Part shown: one piece after another, positions 8,935 through 18,500 of the stretch
Layout of the letters: the number at the start of each line of letters is the position of its first letter
Position numbering within the stretch: position 1 is the stretch's first letter
NCBI GenBank assembly: GCA_963756365.1
Contig: CAVWNF010000003.1
Coordinates: 1,116,001-1,180,000, forward strand
Source: WHTI01 sp963756365
GTDB lineage: Bacteria > Actinomycetota > CADDZG01 > WHSQ01
Length of the DNA: 64,000 nucleotides
Direction: 5' to 3'
Translations under genes and position numbers: made by a program
Notes under the pieces: model-generated
Seen by the model: the letters and a program-made list of their open reading frames with translations, nothing else
Database searches by the model: none
Told to the model about the DNA's origin: nothing

Positions 8935-10767
8935 GGCGCCGCCCGGGGGTTCAGGCTGCCATCCCGACGGCCGATTCTTTAGGTATGGATCGTTCACGAG
9001 GAGGAGAGGCCGACCCCTGGCTGCGCTATCGCGTGGTCCGCTTCGGCATCCAGGCGCAATGGTTGGCGATGTTCGTCATCGCCATCTACACGGTCGCGGC
9101 GCGTCACGAACTCGGTGGCTCTTCCTACTGGTGGGGTCTGGGCTTCGGAGTCGCGGCCACGGTGCTCGTCTCGATTCTCCCGTGGCACAGGATCCTGTCT
9201 TCCTCACGTGCACGAGAAGCCCTGCTCCTGTGGGCACTTTGTGACATAGCAGTCGTCACGATCGGTACCAGTGTTACGGGTGGTGGCGAATCGGTCATCT
9301 TCCTGATGTACGCCGTTCTCGCCATCTTCTTCGGGGCGATGTTCTCGATCCCGGATCAACTCTTCCTGATGCTCATATCGATCGGGTCCTATCTGGGGAT
9401 GCTCGCGCTCCATGACGGCAGAGGGGTTCACAAGGATCTGATCCTTCGGTTGGGCTTGTTCGTCGTAGCGACTTTCCTTTCAGCTCAGTTGTCGCGCGAG
9501 TTGATCGCGCAACGCACATCGGTGGTCCGATCCGAGTTGCTCTCGTCTCGGAGAGCCGATCTTCTGGCAAGGGTTACGACCGCAGCGCGTGAGATGACTC
9601 TGCTGTCCCCGGATGAGGTTCTCGACGTCGTCGTCGACACGGTGAGAGATCTCGGTTTCTCCGTCTCTGGGTTGAGCATGTTCTCGGAGGACGGTTCGTC
9701 TTACACGATGGCGCATGCCCGCGGCCTTCCTCACGGCTTCACCGTTACGTCCGCATCCGGCGAGCGGAGGCATCACTGGGACGGTCGCTCGGTCCGGGAG
9801 GACCGAAACGATCGACGACTACTCGTCCGATCCTCGATCGGTCTCTGCTCTGAAGGATCTCAAGCTAGGGGCCTCGATAGCCACTCCTATCTATGCGGAG
9901 GGAGTGATGGTCGCCGTCTTGGTGGGCCAGAGCCCCGAGGCTCGCACCATCAGCCCCGAAGAGGTCGAGGTGATGGAGTTGCTCGCATCACAGGCGGGAC
10001 GCGCTCTTGAAGGTGCTCGGCGGTTCGAGTTCGAGCGACAGACCGTGGAGCGCCTGGAGGAACTCGATCAGATGAAGACAGACTTCCTGACCACCGTTTC
10101 GCACGAGTTGCGGACCCCACTTACTGCGATCCGCGGGATGGGCCGTACGCTCGAAGAGCGGTGGCCCGACCTTTCCGACGAGGTGCGCCTCGAGTTGGTG
10201 GGAAGACTCAACAGCAATGCATCGACGCTGCACGGCATCATCGCGACGCTTCTCGACTTCTCCCGGATCGAAGCTGGAAAGCTCGAGGCGGCGATCGTGC
10301 CCGTCGAGATCAAGGGCGTAGTTAACCAGGTCGCAGACAGATTGCACGGGATGTTGGCCAACCATCCGTGGTCATCCTCGGTCGATTCCGGTCTGGTGGC
10401 CGCGGCAGACCCTTTGCTGTTGGATCGTGTCTTCGAGAACCTCATCGCCAACGCGGTCGCCCATACCCCCCCGGGGACCCGGATCGCGGTGACCGCCACA
10501 CCGATCTCAGAGGCGGTGCTCATCTCGGTGATCGATACGGGTCCCGGTATCCCCGCTGAAGATCTCGCCAGGATGGGGGAGCGCTTCTTCAGGGGTGGTG
10601 ATCCGAACAACCGGCCAGCGGGCGGCACGGGGCTGGGCCTGGCATTCGTTCGAGAGGTGCTCGCGATGCACGATTCCGAGCTCGTGATCGACTCGGCCGG
10701 TGGGGTCGGGTCCTCGTTCTCGTTCCGACTCCCGGTGGTTCAAGTGCCGTCCTCCAACCCGGTCTGA
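8931..10767 (+). CDS. Membrane sensor histidine kinase with GAF domain (apparent frameshift near 9765)
   Basis: Two frames make one kinase. The first holds an N-terminal block of about five or six membrane helices (roughly residues 40-185) and the start of a GAF domain. The second completes the GAF domain and continues into HisKA (FLTTVSHELRTPLTAIRGM, His phosphorylation site) and HATPase_c (N-box NLIANAVAHTPPG, G1 DTGPGIP, G2 GGTGLGLAFV). The break lies at about 9760-9768, where SASG in one frame must join GITGTVARSG in the other. No cognate regulator is adjacent. The signal sensed is unknown. A sequencing indel is the simplest cause of the break. Confidence 0.8.
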
Positions 10768-10794
10768 CCGACTCCAGAAGTCAGCGTTGGAACG

Positions 10795-10824
10795 TTGCCC
10801 GACGAGCGACGCGCGGTGTAGTTT
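10795..10824 (+). promoter_or_regulatory. Candidate promoter of the pyrimidine operon
   Basis: TTGCCC at 10795-10800 and TAGTTT at about 10819-10824 are separated by 18 bases, and transcription from here would start just before the PyrR-binding hairpin. The hexamers are weak matches. The position between the kinase stop and the attenuator is the better part of the argument. Confidence 0.35.
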
Positions 10825-10835
10825 GGTGCCGTCCC

Positions 10836-10871
10836 GACCTTTAAGGCTCGGCCCAGAGAGGCCGAGAAGGG
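10836..10871 (+). promoter_or_regulatory. PyrR-binding RNA hairpin in the pyr leader
   Basis: The leader contains CTTTAAGG, then GGCCCAGAGAGGCCGAGAAGG, the loop-and-bulge string of PyrR binding loops (CCAGAGAGG followed by GAGAAGG), as in Bacillus attenuators. The flanking GGC/GCC pairs close the hairpin. PyrR bound to UMP is known to stabilise this anti-antiterminator so that the downstream terminator forms. pyrR itself is the first gene of the operon, which gives autogenous feedback by pyrimidine nucleotides. Confidence 0.9.
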
Positions 10872-10915
10872 CGTGACGAGAAGGGGATGAGTCCATGCGA
10901 CACCTCATAAGCGAC

Positions 10916-10946
10916 CACGCCTGCCCTCCCGGGGGAGGCGTTTTTT
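10916..10946 (+). terminator. Attenuator terminator of the pyr operon, overlapping the pyrR ribosome-binding site
   Basis: A GC-rich hairpin (arms CGCCT/AGGCG with inner CCTCCC/GGGAGG) is followed by six Ts. The pyrR start codon comes two bases after the T-run. The only Shine-Dalgarno-like GGAGG in front of pyrR (about 10934-10938) is the 3' arm of this same hairpin, so folding would block both elongation and ribosome loading. Confidence 0.85.
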
Positions 10947-10947
10947 G

Positions 10948-11520
10948 ATGGCCGGAACCCCCACCCAGAACTTCGCCGTCAAGGCGCGGGTGATGGAAGA
11001 GGATGACATCCGCAGAGCCCTCACTCGCATCGCTCACGAGATCGTCGAGGCGAATAAGGGGACCGACGACCTGGTCATAGTCGGCATCAGGACGCGAGGC
11101 GCCCCGCTCGCCGATCGGATAGCCGCAACGATCGCTACTTTCGAGGGCGTTGACCTTCCCTGCGGGGCGCTCGACGTGACCCTGTACCGAGATGACGTCA
11201 ATCTCCGCGGCCCTCGCAACCTGGAGGCGACGACCGTGCCCGCCGACATCGACGGGCGAGTGGTCGTCCTGGTGGACGACGTCCTCTACACCGGCCGAAC
11301 GATCCGGGCCGCTTTCGACGCGTTGCTCGACCTCGGCCGGCCCCGATCGGTGAAGCTTGCGGTCCTGGTTGACAGAGGACACCGTGAGTTGCCGATCCGA
11401 GCGGATCACGTGGGCAAGAACCTCCCGACCTCATCCGATGAGGACGTCCGTGTCCACCTGAGCGAGATCGACGGTGAGGACGCGGTGCTCATCGGGCGAC
11501 GAGAGGCAGGTGGGAGATAA
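10948..11520 (+). CDS. pyrR: Bifunctional pyr operon regulator / uracil phosphoribosyltransferase PyrR
   Basis: A 190-residue phosphoribosyltransferase-fold RNA-binding regulator. The PRPP loop is VVVLVDDVLYTGRTIRAA (about residues 107-124); VGIRTRGAPLADRIA and LVDRGHRELPIRADHVGKNL are typical PyrR segments. It binds the leader hairpin at 10836-10871 in response to UMP. The ATG at 10948 directly follows the attenuator T-run. Confidence 0.96.
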   Translation: MAGTPTQNFAVKARVMEEDDIRRALTRIAHEIVEANKGTDDLVIVGIRTRGAPLADRIAATIATFEGVDLPCGALDVTLYRDDVNLRGPRNLEATTVPADIDGRVVVLVDDVLYTGRTIRAAFDALLDLGRPRSVKLAVLVDRGHRELPIRADHVGKNLPTSSDEDVRVHLSEIDGEDAVLIGRREAGGR

Positions 11521-11522
11521 CC

Positions 11523-12456
11523 ATGTTCAAGCACCTCCTATCCATGGATCAGCTCGACGCGGATGACATCACGAGGATCCTGGATACGGCAGAAGAGATG
11601 CGTCAGGTCACTGACCGGCCGATAAAGAAGCTCCCGACTTTGCGCGGCCGTACGGTCTGCAACCTCTTCTACGAGGCGTCGACGCGGACCCGGATCTCAT
11701 TCGAGCTTGCCGCCAAGCGCCTCTCGGCCGACGTGATCAACTTCTCAGCGGATTCCAAGTCCAGTGTCGCTAAGGGAGAGTCCTTCAAAGACACCGCATG
11801 GACGCTCGAGGCGATGGGCGTTGATGCGATCGTCGTCAGACATGGTTCTTCCGGGGCACCCGCTCCAGTTGTCGCGCTGGGTCAAGGCAAGTGTTCTGAA
11901 CGCTGGCGATGGGTGGCACGAACACCCAACCCAGGCTCTTCTCGATCTCTTCTCCATCCGTGAGCATTTCAAGGATCTCTCGGGTCTGAACGTAGCGATC
12001 GTTGGGGACGTGCTGCACTCTCGTGTTGCCCGATCCAACGTGAAAGGCCTGGTCACCATGGGGGCGAACGTCGTGCTCGTGGGGCCCCCGACCCTGATCC
12101 CCCCACAGGCACGCGGTTGGGGCGCAGAGATCACGAGTGATCTGGATTCAGTGATCGACGATCTCGACGTCTGCTACCTGCTGCGGGTGCAGAAGGAACG
12201 TGCGATCGAGCAGTTGTTCCCCTCTGACCGCGAGTATGCGAGTAACTGGGGACTCGACTCGCGGAGGGTCGCTCGGATGAAGGACGACGCCCTGGTCATG
12301 CACCCCGGACCTATGAACCGTGGTGTCGAGATCGGGGCCGATGTGTCGGAACTCCCTCGGTCGATAGTTCTCGATCAGGTATCGAACGGGTTGGCGGTTC
12401 GAATGAGCCTCCTCTACCTGATGCTCGGTGGCCACGAAGAGGGGGCCACGACATGA
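11523..12456 (+). CDS. pyrB: Aspartate carbamoyltransferase, catalytic chain (apparent frameshift near 11867)
   Basis: Second step of UMP synthesis: carbamoyl phosphate plus aspartate. The first frame carries the carbamoyl-phosphate site YEASTRTRISFELAAKRL (about residues 50-67). The second holds GDGWHEHPTQALLDL, VAIVGDVLHSRVARSN and VMHPGPMNRGVEI. They join at about 11866-11870, where HGSSGAPA must continue as QLSRWVKASVLNAGDG. All active-site segments are present once the single base is corrected, so the enzyme is probably functional and the break an assembly error. The end overlaps pyrC (ATGA). Confidence 0.9.
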
Positions 12457-13763
12457 CCTACTTGCTGAGAGGTGGACGGGTGATCGATCCCGCCTCCGAC
12501 ACAGACAGTCCCGCCGACGTACTGATCTCGGATGGTCTTATCGAGAGGGTCGAGGCCGACATACAAGCGCCCGATGCCGAAGTCATCGACGTGACCGGCT
12601 TGGTCGTGGCACCCGGCTTCGTCGATATGCACACTCACGTGCGCGAGCCTGGGCGAGAGGACGAGGAAACGATCGCGAGTGCGAGCAGAGCGGCTGCGTC
12701 AGGCGGCTACACCGCTATCTGCACGATGCCGAACACCGATCCCGTGGCGGACACCAGTTCGGTGGTCGAGAAGGTATGGGCTCTGGGACGCGAGGCCGGC
12801 CTGGTGCAGGTTCTCCCCGCGGGAGCGCTGAGTCGAGGGCTGAACGGCGAGCAGATGGCGGACATCGGCGAGATGTCCCGGTCGGTGGCCGGGGTCAAGC
12901 TCTTTACCGATGACGGTCGTGGCGTTCAGAGCGCCTTGTTCGCGCGACGTGCGATGGAGTACCTCACAGCGTTCGACGGCATCTACGCAGAGCACTGCGA
13001 GGATGACTCCCTTGCTCACGACGGTCAGATGCACGAGGGCGATAGATCCATGGCGCTCGGGCTCCGAGGGATCCCAGCCGAGGCCGAAGAACTCATGGCT
13101 GCCCGAGACATCGCATTGGCACGCCTTACGGGCTGTCGCCTGCACCTCCTCCACATCTCGACCGCTGGCACCGTTGCAATGGTCCGACGTGCGAAGGAAG
13201 AAGGCGTGCGCGTGACATGTGAAGCCACTCCACACCACTTCACGCTGACAGACGAGGCGTTGGAGGGCTATGACCCGAACGCCAAGGTCAACCCTCCGTT
13301 GCGGAGCGAGCCACATCGCGACGCGATCATCGAGGGGCTAGCGGACGGGACCATCGATGCGATCGCTACCGACCATGCGCCCCACGCGGTCGAAGAGAAG
13401 GACATCGAGTTCCAGTACGCACCCCCTGGCTTGGTTGGGCTCGAGACGGCACTGGCGCTCACCCTGGGAGAGCTCGTGATCCCTGGGCACCTGAGTCTGA
13501 GCCAGGCGATCGAACGCCTCGCGGTGACGCCCGCCCGGATCCTCGGGATGGAGGGTCAGGGTTCGCTCGCAGTGGGGAGCCCGGCTCACGTCGTCGTGTT
13601 CGACGCCGAGCGCTCCTGGGTGGTCGATCCCCACCGGTTCAATTCCATGTCGCGCAACACTCCGTTCGGTGGCCGGACCGTAACGGGGAAGGTGGTTCAC
13701 ACCTTCTTCGGCGGGGTGAGGACGACGATCGACGGCACCGTCGTCGAGAGGACGGTGGTGTGA
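12453..13763 (+). CDS. pyrC: Dihydroorotase (type I, zinc amidohydrolase)
   Basis: Third step of UMP synthesis. Metal ligands are visible in VDMHTHVREPGRED (about residues 57-70, HxH), in HLLHIST and in AIATDHAPH (about 307-315). Long form of 436 residues, as in Gram-positive bacteria. The ATG overlaps the pyrB stop, and the TGA overlaps the carA start as TGATG. Confidence 0.96.
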   Translation: MTYLLRGGRVIDPASDTDSPADVLISDGLIERVEADIQAPDAEVIDVTGLVVAPGFVDMHTHVREPGREDEETIASASRAAASGGYTAICTMPNTDPVADTSSVVEKVWALGREAGLVQVLPAGALSRGLNGEQMADIGEMSRSVAGVKLFTDDGRGVQSALFARRAMEYLTAFDGIYAEHCEDDSLAHDGQMHEGDRSMALGLRGIPAEAEELMAARDIALARLTGCRLHLLHISTAGTVAMVRRAKEEGVRVTCEATPHHFTLTDEALEGYDPNAKVNPPLRSEPHRDAIIEGLADGTIDAIATDHAPHAVEEKDIEFQYAPPGLVGLETALALTLGELVIPGHLSLSQAIERLAVTPARILGMEGQGSLAVGSPAHVVVFDAERSWVVDPHRFNSMSRNTPFGGRTVTGKVVHTFFGGVRTTIDGTVVERTVV

Positions 13764-14956
13764 TGAGAGCCCCTGCCCTTCTCGCTCTTGAAGACGGGAC
13801 GACGTTCGCGGGCGAGGCCTTCGGCGCGGTCGGGGTTGCTACCGGAGAGGCGTGCTTCAACACGTCGCTGGCTGGTTACCAGGAGGTGCTGACCGACCCC
13901 TCGTACCACGGGCAGATCGTGTGCATGACGGCTCCACATATCGGCAACACCGGCGTCAACGCCCACGACGATCAATCGCGCAAACCCTGGGTGGCCGGTT
14001 TCGTCGTCCGCGATGTCTCGCGCGTCGATTCGTCGTGGCGCTCCGAAGGCTCGCTCGAGGCGTACCTCAGCGGACACGGGATCCCGGGGATCACCGAGGT
14101 AGATACCCGACGTCTCACACGTCACCTGCGCGATCAAGGGGCGATGCGGTCGGCGATCGCAACCAACGGGACCTCCGCCGATGATCTCGTCGAGATCGCG
14201 CGCTCGTCGCGATCATTGGAGGGCCTCGATCTGGCATCCGAGGCGACGACGCCCGAGCCATACGAATGGACAGAAGCTCACCTAGCCGAACGCGCCGGAA
14301 GCGGGTACTCGGCAGGAGCCGAGCCAGCGACCGCGACCGCCGTCTTGCTGGAGCCGTACCGGGGAGAACGGCGGCGGATCGCAGCCATCGACCTCGGGCT
14401 CAAGCGAAACATCCTCGATCTCCTCGTCAGCGCCGGGTTCGACATCACGGTGTTACCCGCCCGGACCTCGGCCCAGGAGCTCCTCGACGGGGGTTACGAA
14501 GGGGTGTTCCTATCGAACGGCCCCGGTGATCCCGAGCCGGTCTCGTACGCCACCGAGATGGTCAGAGAGATCCTTGGGCGCCTGCCGGTGTTCGGGATCT
14601 GCCTTGGCCACCAGATCCTCTCTCTAGCGGTGGGTTGCTCTACATACAAACTCCCGTTCGGTCACCGGGGCGGGAATCACCCGGTGAGAAGGCTCGGTCA
14701 CGACCGGATCGAGATCACCTGCCAGAACCACGGGTTCGCGGTTGACGAATCCTCCATCGAGGGGAGCCGGGCAACGCTCTCTCATGTAAACCTGAACGAT
14801 GGAACGGTGGAGGGGATCGAGATCCCAGGGGTCGCCTACAGCGTCCAGTACCACCCCGAAGCGGGGCCCGGTCCGCACGATTCCAGGTACCTGTTCGGCA
14901 TGTTCCAAGAGCTGATCTCGACCTTCGAGCCACAACAGCTTGAGGTGAAGGCGTAG
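13763..14956 (+). CDS. carA: Carbamoyl-phosphate synthase small (glutaminase) subunit
   Basis: Class I glutamine amidotransferase that feeds ammonia to CarB. The catalytic Cys is in VFGICLGHQILSLAVG and the His/Glu pair in YSVQYHPEAGPGPHD near the C-terminus; the N-terminal domain begins ALLALEDGTTFAGEAFG. 397 residues from the ATG at 13763, preferred over the GTG one codon upstream because it overlaps the pyrC stop. The last two codons (GCG TAG) are the first bases of a 33-base repeat, so the stop codon itself lies in the repeat. Confidence 0.96.
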   Translation: MRAPALLALEDGTTFAGEAFGAVGVATGEACFNTSLAGYQEVLTDPSYHGQIVCMTAPHIGNTGVNAHDDQSRKPWVAGFVVRDVSRVDSSWRSEGSLEAYLSGHGIPGITEVDTRRLTRHLRDQGAMRSAIATNGTSADDLVEIARSSRSLEGLDLASEATTPEPYEWTEAHLAERAGSGYSAGAEPATATAVLLEPYRGERRRIAAIDLGLKRNILDLLVSAGFDITVLPARTSAQELLDGGYEGVFLSNGPGDPEPVSYATEMVREILGRLPVFGICLGHQILSLAVGCSTYKLPFGHRGGNHPVRRLGHDRIEITCQNHGFAVDESSIEGSRATLSHVNLNDGTVEGIEIPGVAYSVQYHPEAGPGPHDSRYLFGMFQELISTFEPQQLEVKA

Positions 14957-15031
14957 CCGGTGACGCCTCGACGGGTTCCGGACAAGGCAGAACAGAATGC
15001 GTAGCCGGTGACGCCTCGACGGGTTCCGGAC
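14951..15031 (+). repeat. Two identical 33-base direct repeats between carA and the next ORF
   Basis: The 33-base unit starting GCGTAGCCGGTGACGCCTCG occurs at 14951-14983 and again, without mismatch, at 14999-15031. A 15-base spacer separates the copies. The unit begins and ends with CCGG-type self-complementary strings and looks like a dispersed intergenic element of the REP kind. The first copy supplies the carA stop codon. Confidence 0.85.
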
Positions 15032-15043
15032 CGGGAAGAAGAA

Positions 15044-15065
15044 GCGGATCGTCTCGACGATCCGC
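15044..15065 (+). other. Perfect 9-bp hairpin in the carA-carB intercistronic region
   Basis: GCGGATCGT and ACGATCCGC enclose the loop CTCG. No T-run follows, so it is not an intrinsic terminator. It lies just after the second 33-base repeat and 19 bases before a small start codon, and might act as a processing or stability element. Confidence 0.55.
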
Positions 15066-15084
15066 AGAACAGAAGGGGAATCTG

Positions 15085-15192
15085 ATGGGTAGAGGCAGTA
15101 GAAGGAAAGCACGGTGGCCCAAGGACCGACAGCGCAAGAAGCGGGAGCACGAGGCGCGCAAGGCTCAAGCTAAAGGAGCGGGACGCAGATAG
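15085..15192 (+). CDS. Small, highly basic 35-residue protein of unknown function
   Basis: An ATG with AGAAGGGG upstream opens a 35-codon frame reading MGRGSRRKARWPKDRQRKKR followed by a similarly basic tail. Its TAG overlaps the GTG of the next gene by one base, the same coupled arrangement as the rest of the operon, which supports it being translated. Half of the residues are Arg or Lys, which suggests RNA or ribosome association, but no family is recognised. It could be a remnant of a longer gene. Confidence 0.5.
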   Translation: MGRGSRRKARWPKDRQRKKREHEARKAQAKGAGRR

Positions 15193-15566
15193 TGAACCGC
15201 ATCACCGTTACGGCGCTCGATCACGTCAACGTCACCACTCCCGAAGAACTGGAGGGTGAGGTTGTGGCTTGGTATGCGGAGGTACTCGGCCTCGAGCGTG
15301 TGGAGAAGCCGGATGGCACCAGACCAGCGGGTGCATGGTTCAGTGCCGGTTCAGGCGAGATCCATGTTTCCGTGGACCCTCACAATCCGCCCGAGACCGC
15401 TCACTTCGCAGTCTCGATCGGCGATTTCGAGGCCGCGGTCGAGCACCTGAGGGAACACGGGTGCCACATCGAGCAGGCGTCGGTGATCCCCGGTCGCCAG
15501 CGGTTCTACACGCGGGACCCCGCGGGTAACCGGATCGAGTTGCTGACCGCGGAAAGCGTGAGCTGA
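15192..15566 (+). CDS. Glyoxalase/bleomycin-resistance (VOC) fold protein
   Basis: A 124-residue single-module vicinal oxygen chelate protein: LDHVNVTTPEELEGEVVAWY at the N-terminus, a central HFAVSIGDFEAAVEHLREHG, and a C-terminal FYTRDPAGNRIELL with the Glu ligand typical of the fold. Metal ligands would be the early His and late Glu. GTG start overlapping the previous stop; its TGA overlaps the carB ATG. The substrate is unknown. Its presence inside the pyr operon, between the two carbamoyl-phosphate synthase subunits, is unusual. Confidence 0.85.
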   Translation: MNRITVTALDHVNVTTPEELEGEVVAWYAEVLGLERVEKPDGTRPAGAWFSAGSGEIHVSVDPHNPPETAHFAVSIGDFEAAVEHLREHGCHIEQASVIPGRQRFYTRDPAGNRIELLTAESVS

Positions 15567-18500
15567 TGCCACGGCGCGACGACATCCACAAGATCCTGGT
15601 CATCGGCTCCGGCCCGATCGTCATCGGACAGGCCTGCGAGTTCGACTACTCGGGCGCTCAGGCCTGCAAGGTTCTGCGCGCGGAAGGCTACGAGGTCGTA
15701 CTCGTGAACTCGAACCCGGCGACGATCATGACGGATCCTGAGTTCGCAGACGCCACCTACATAGAACCGATCACACCGATGTACGTCGAGAAGGTGATCG
15801 AGGCGGAGCGTCCGGACGCGGTGCTCCCAACCCTGGGTGGGCAAACGGCATTGAACGTCGCCATGGAGCTCGCAACCTCGGGGGTCTTTGAGGAGTACGG
15901 GGTCGAGATGATCGGCGCCAGCGTCGAATCCATCCGTCGCGCAGAGGACCGCCGTCTCTTCAAGGAGACGATGGAAGCGGCTGGTCTGGACCTGCCGCGG
16001 TCTACGTTCGCCTATTCGATGAAAGAGGCTCTGGAAGCCGCCGACGGGCTCGGGTATCCGGTGGTCATCCGGCCCTCATTCGTGATGGGTGGCGGGGGCT
16101 CCGGGGTGGTCTCGACACCGGAACAGCTGAAAGTGGTCGTGAACGAAGGGCTTCGGTTGTCGAGCATCGGCGAGGTTCTGGTCGAGGAAGCCATCTCGGG
16201 GTGGAAGGAATTCGAACTCGAGTTGATGCGCGATCGCAGCGACAACGTCGTAGTCGTTTGCTCGATCGAGAACGTTGACCCGATGGGCGTGCATACGGGC
16301 GATTCGATAACCGTTGCTCCAGCTTTGACTCTGACCGATGTCGAGTACCAGGGGATGCGAGACGACGGTGTGCGAGTGATGCGTGCCATCGGCGTCGAGA
16401 CTGGGGGATCGAACGTTCAGTTCGCTATCGACCCCGTGAGTGGCAGACGTGTGGTCATCGAGATGAATCCACGCGTATCTCGTTCGAGCGCTCTCGCGTC
16501 GAAGGCGACAGGGTTTCCCATCGCTAAGATCGCAGCGAAACTCGCCGTCGGCTACTCGCTCGACGAGATCCCCAACGACATCACCCTGAAGACTCCGGCG
16601 TCCTTCGAGCCCTCGATCGACTACATCGTGGTCAAGATCCCGCGGTGGACCTTCGAGAAGTTCCCGGCGGCGGACCCAGTCCTTGGGACCAAGATGAAAT
16701 CTGTCGGCGAGGCGATGGCGATCGGACGCACCTTTGCGGAGGCCCTCCAGAAGGGATTCAGGTCGCTCGAGCGCGATTGGACCGGGATCGCAGGCGATCT
16801 GACTCCGGTGGATGATGCTCTCGAGGGCCTCGATGTACCGACGGAAGAACGACTGCGGGCCGTCTACGCCGCGCTCTACAACGGCCACGGGGTCGAAGAG
16901 GTCGCCGCGCGTTCCCGCATCGACGTCTGGTTCGTCGACCAGATAGCGCGGCTTGCTGAGATGCGGAGATCCATCGAAGAGGCGGGTTCTCTCCGATCCC
17001 TCGGAGCCGACGGTATGAGACGCGCTAAGCGCCTCGGATTCTCCGACGCCGAGATCGCAACGATCCTCGGTTCGTCTGAGGACGTGGTGAGGGCCACTCG
17101 GATCGCGTGGGGGTCGATCCCTACCTACAAGACCGTCGACACCTGCGCCGCTGAGTTCGTTGCCGAGACGCCCTACTACTACTCGACGTATGAGGACGAG
17201 GACGAGGTCAAGGAAGGGGATCGCGAGAAGATCTTGATCCTCGGTTCCGGGCCCAATCGGATCGGGCAGGGGATCGAGTTCGACTACTGCTGCGTGCACG
17301 CAGCATTCGCCCTTCGCGACGCTGGCTTCGAGACGATAATGCTCAACTGCAATCCCGAGACCGTGTCGACCGACTACGACACATCCGACAGGCTCTACTT
17401 CGAGCCACTCACCTTCGAGGACGTGATGAATGTCGTCGAGCGCGAGCGGCCTATCGGGGTCATCGTGCAGCTCGGGGGTCAGACCCCACTGAAACTCGCA
17501 GCCGCTCTGGAGCGCGCTGGCGTTCCGATCCTCGGCACGCCTCCCGATGCGATCGACCGAGCCGAGGACCGTGAACGATTCGGTGCTCTGCTGGCCGATC
17601 TGCGGCTGCCACAGCCCCCGAACGGGATGGCACGGTCGTCCGAGGAGGCTCGAGCGGTTGCTCGTTCGATCGGGTTCCCCGTCCTGGTCCGACCGTCGTA
17701 CGTCCTCGGTGGGCGAGCGATGGAGATCGTTTACGAGGACGAGTCGCTTGACCGCTACATGAAGACAGCGGCTCGGGTTAGTCCAGAGCATCCGGTCCTG
17801 ATCGACAGGTTCCTGGAAGGCGCGATCGAGGTCGATTGCGATGCCCTGTTCGACGGCGAGGAGCTCTATCTCGGGGCTGTGCTAGAGCACATCGAGGAGG
17901 CTGGGATCCACTCGGGAGACTCCGCGTGCGTAGTGCCCCCGTTCTCACTGGGCAGAGACCAGATAGCAACGGTTGCGGCCTATACCGAGGCGATCTCTCG
18001 CGAGCTCGGAGTCATCGGCCTCATCAACATCCAGTTCGCGGTAAAGGGCGACGAGGTGTCGGTCATCGAGGCCAACCCTCGTGCCTCGCGAACGGTTCCG
18101 TTCGTGTCCAAGGCGACGGGGGTTCCTCTCGCCAAGTTGGCCGCTCGTGTGATGGCGGGGGAGTCGCTGGCCAAGCTCCGAGCAGAAGGCGCCCTCCCCG
18201 CTCGATCGATCGGTCACGATGGGGTGCCCCATACCGCAGTCAAAGAAGCCGTGATGCCGTTCGAGCGCTTCCCTGGGGTCGACACGGCACTCGGTCCAGA
18301 GATGAGGTCTACGGGCGAGGTCATGGGGATCGATCCCGACTTCGGATTGGCGTTCGCCAAGGCGGAAGCAGGTGCCGGCGTTCGACTTCCCTCAAAGGGG
18401 ACGGTCTTCGTGTCGGTCGCGAACAGGGACAAGCGATCTGTCATCTTCCCGGCCAAACGACTCCATGACCTCGGTTTCGATCTACTTGCAACGGGGGGAA

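Noticed and set aside
14951..15031. CRISPR array
   Set aside because: Only two repeat copies with a 15-base spacer, and no cas gene in the window.
16076..17791. 571-codon frame on the minus strand
   Set aside because: It is antisense to carB, shows no domain and reflects the lack of stops opposite GC-rich genes. Other long minus-strand frames (for example 10507-11409, 34304-35569, 59306-60295) were dropped for the same reason.
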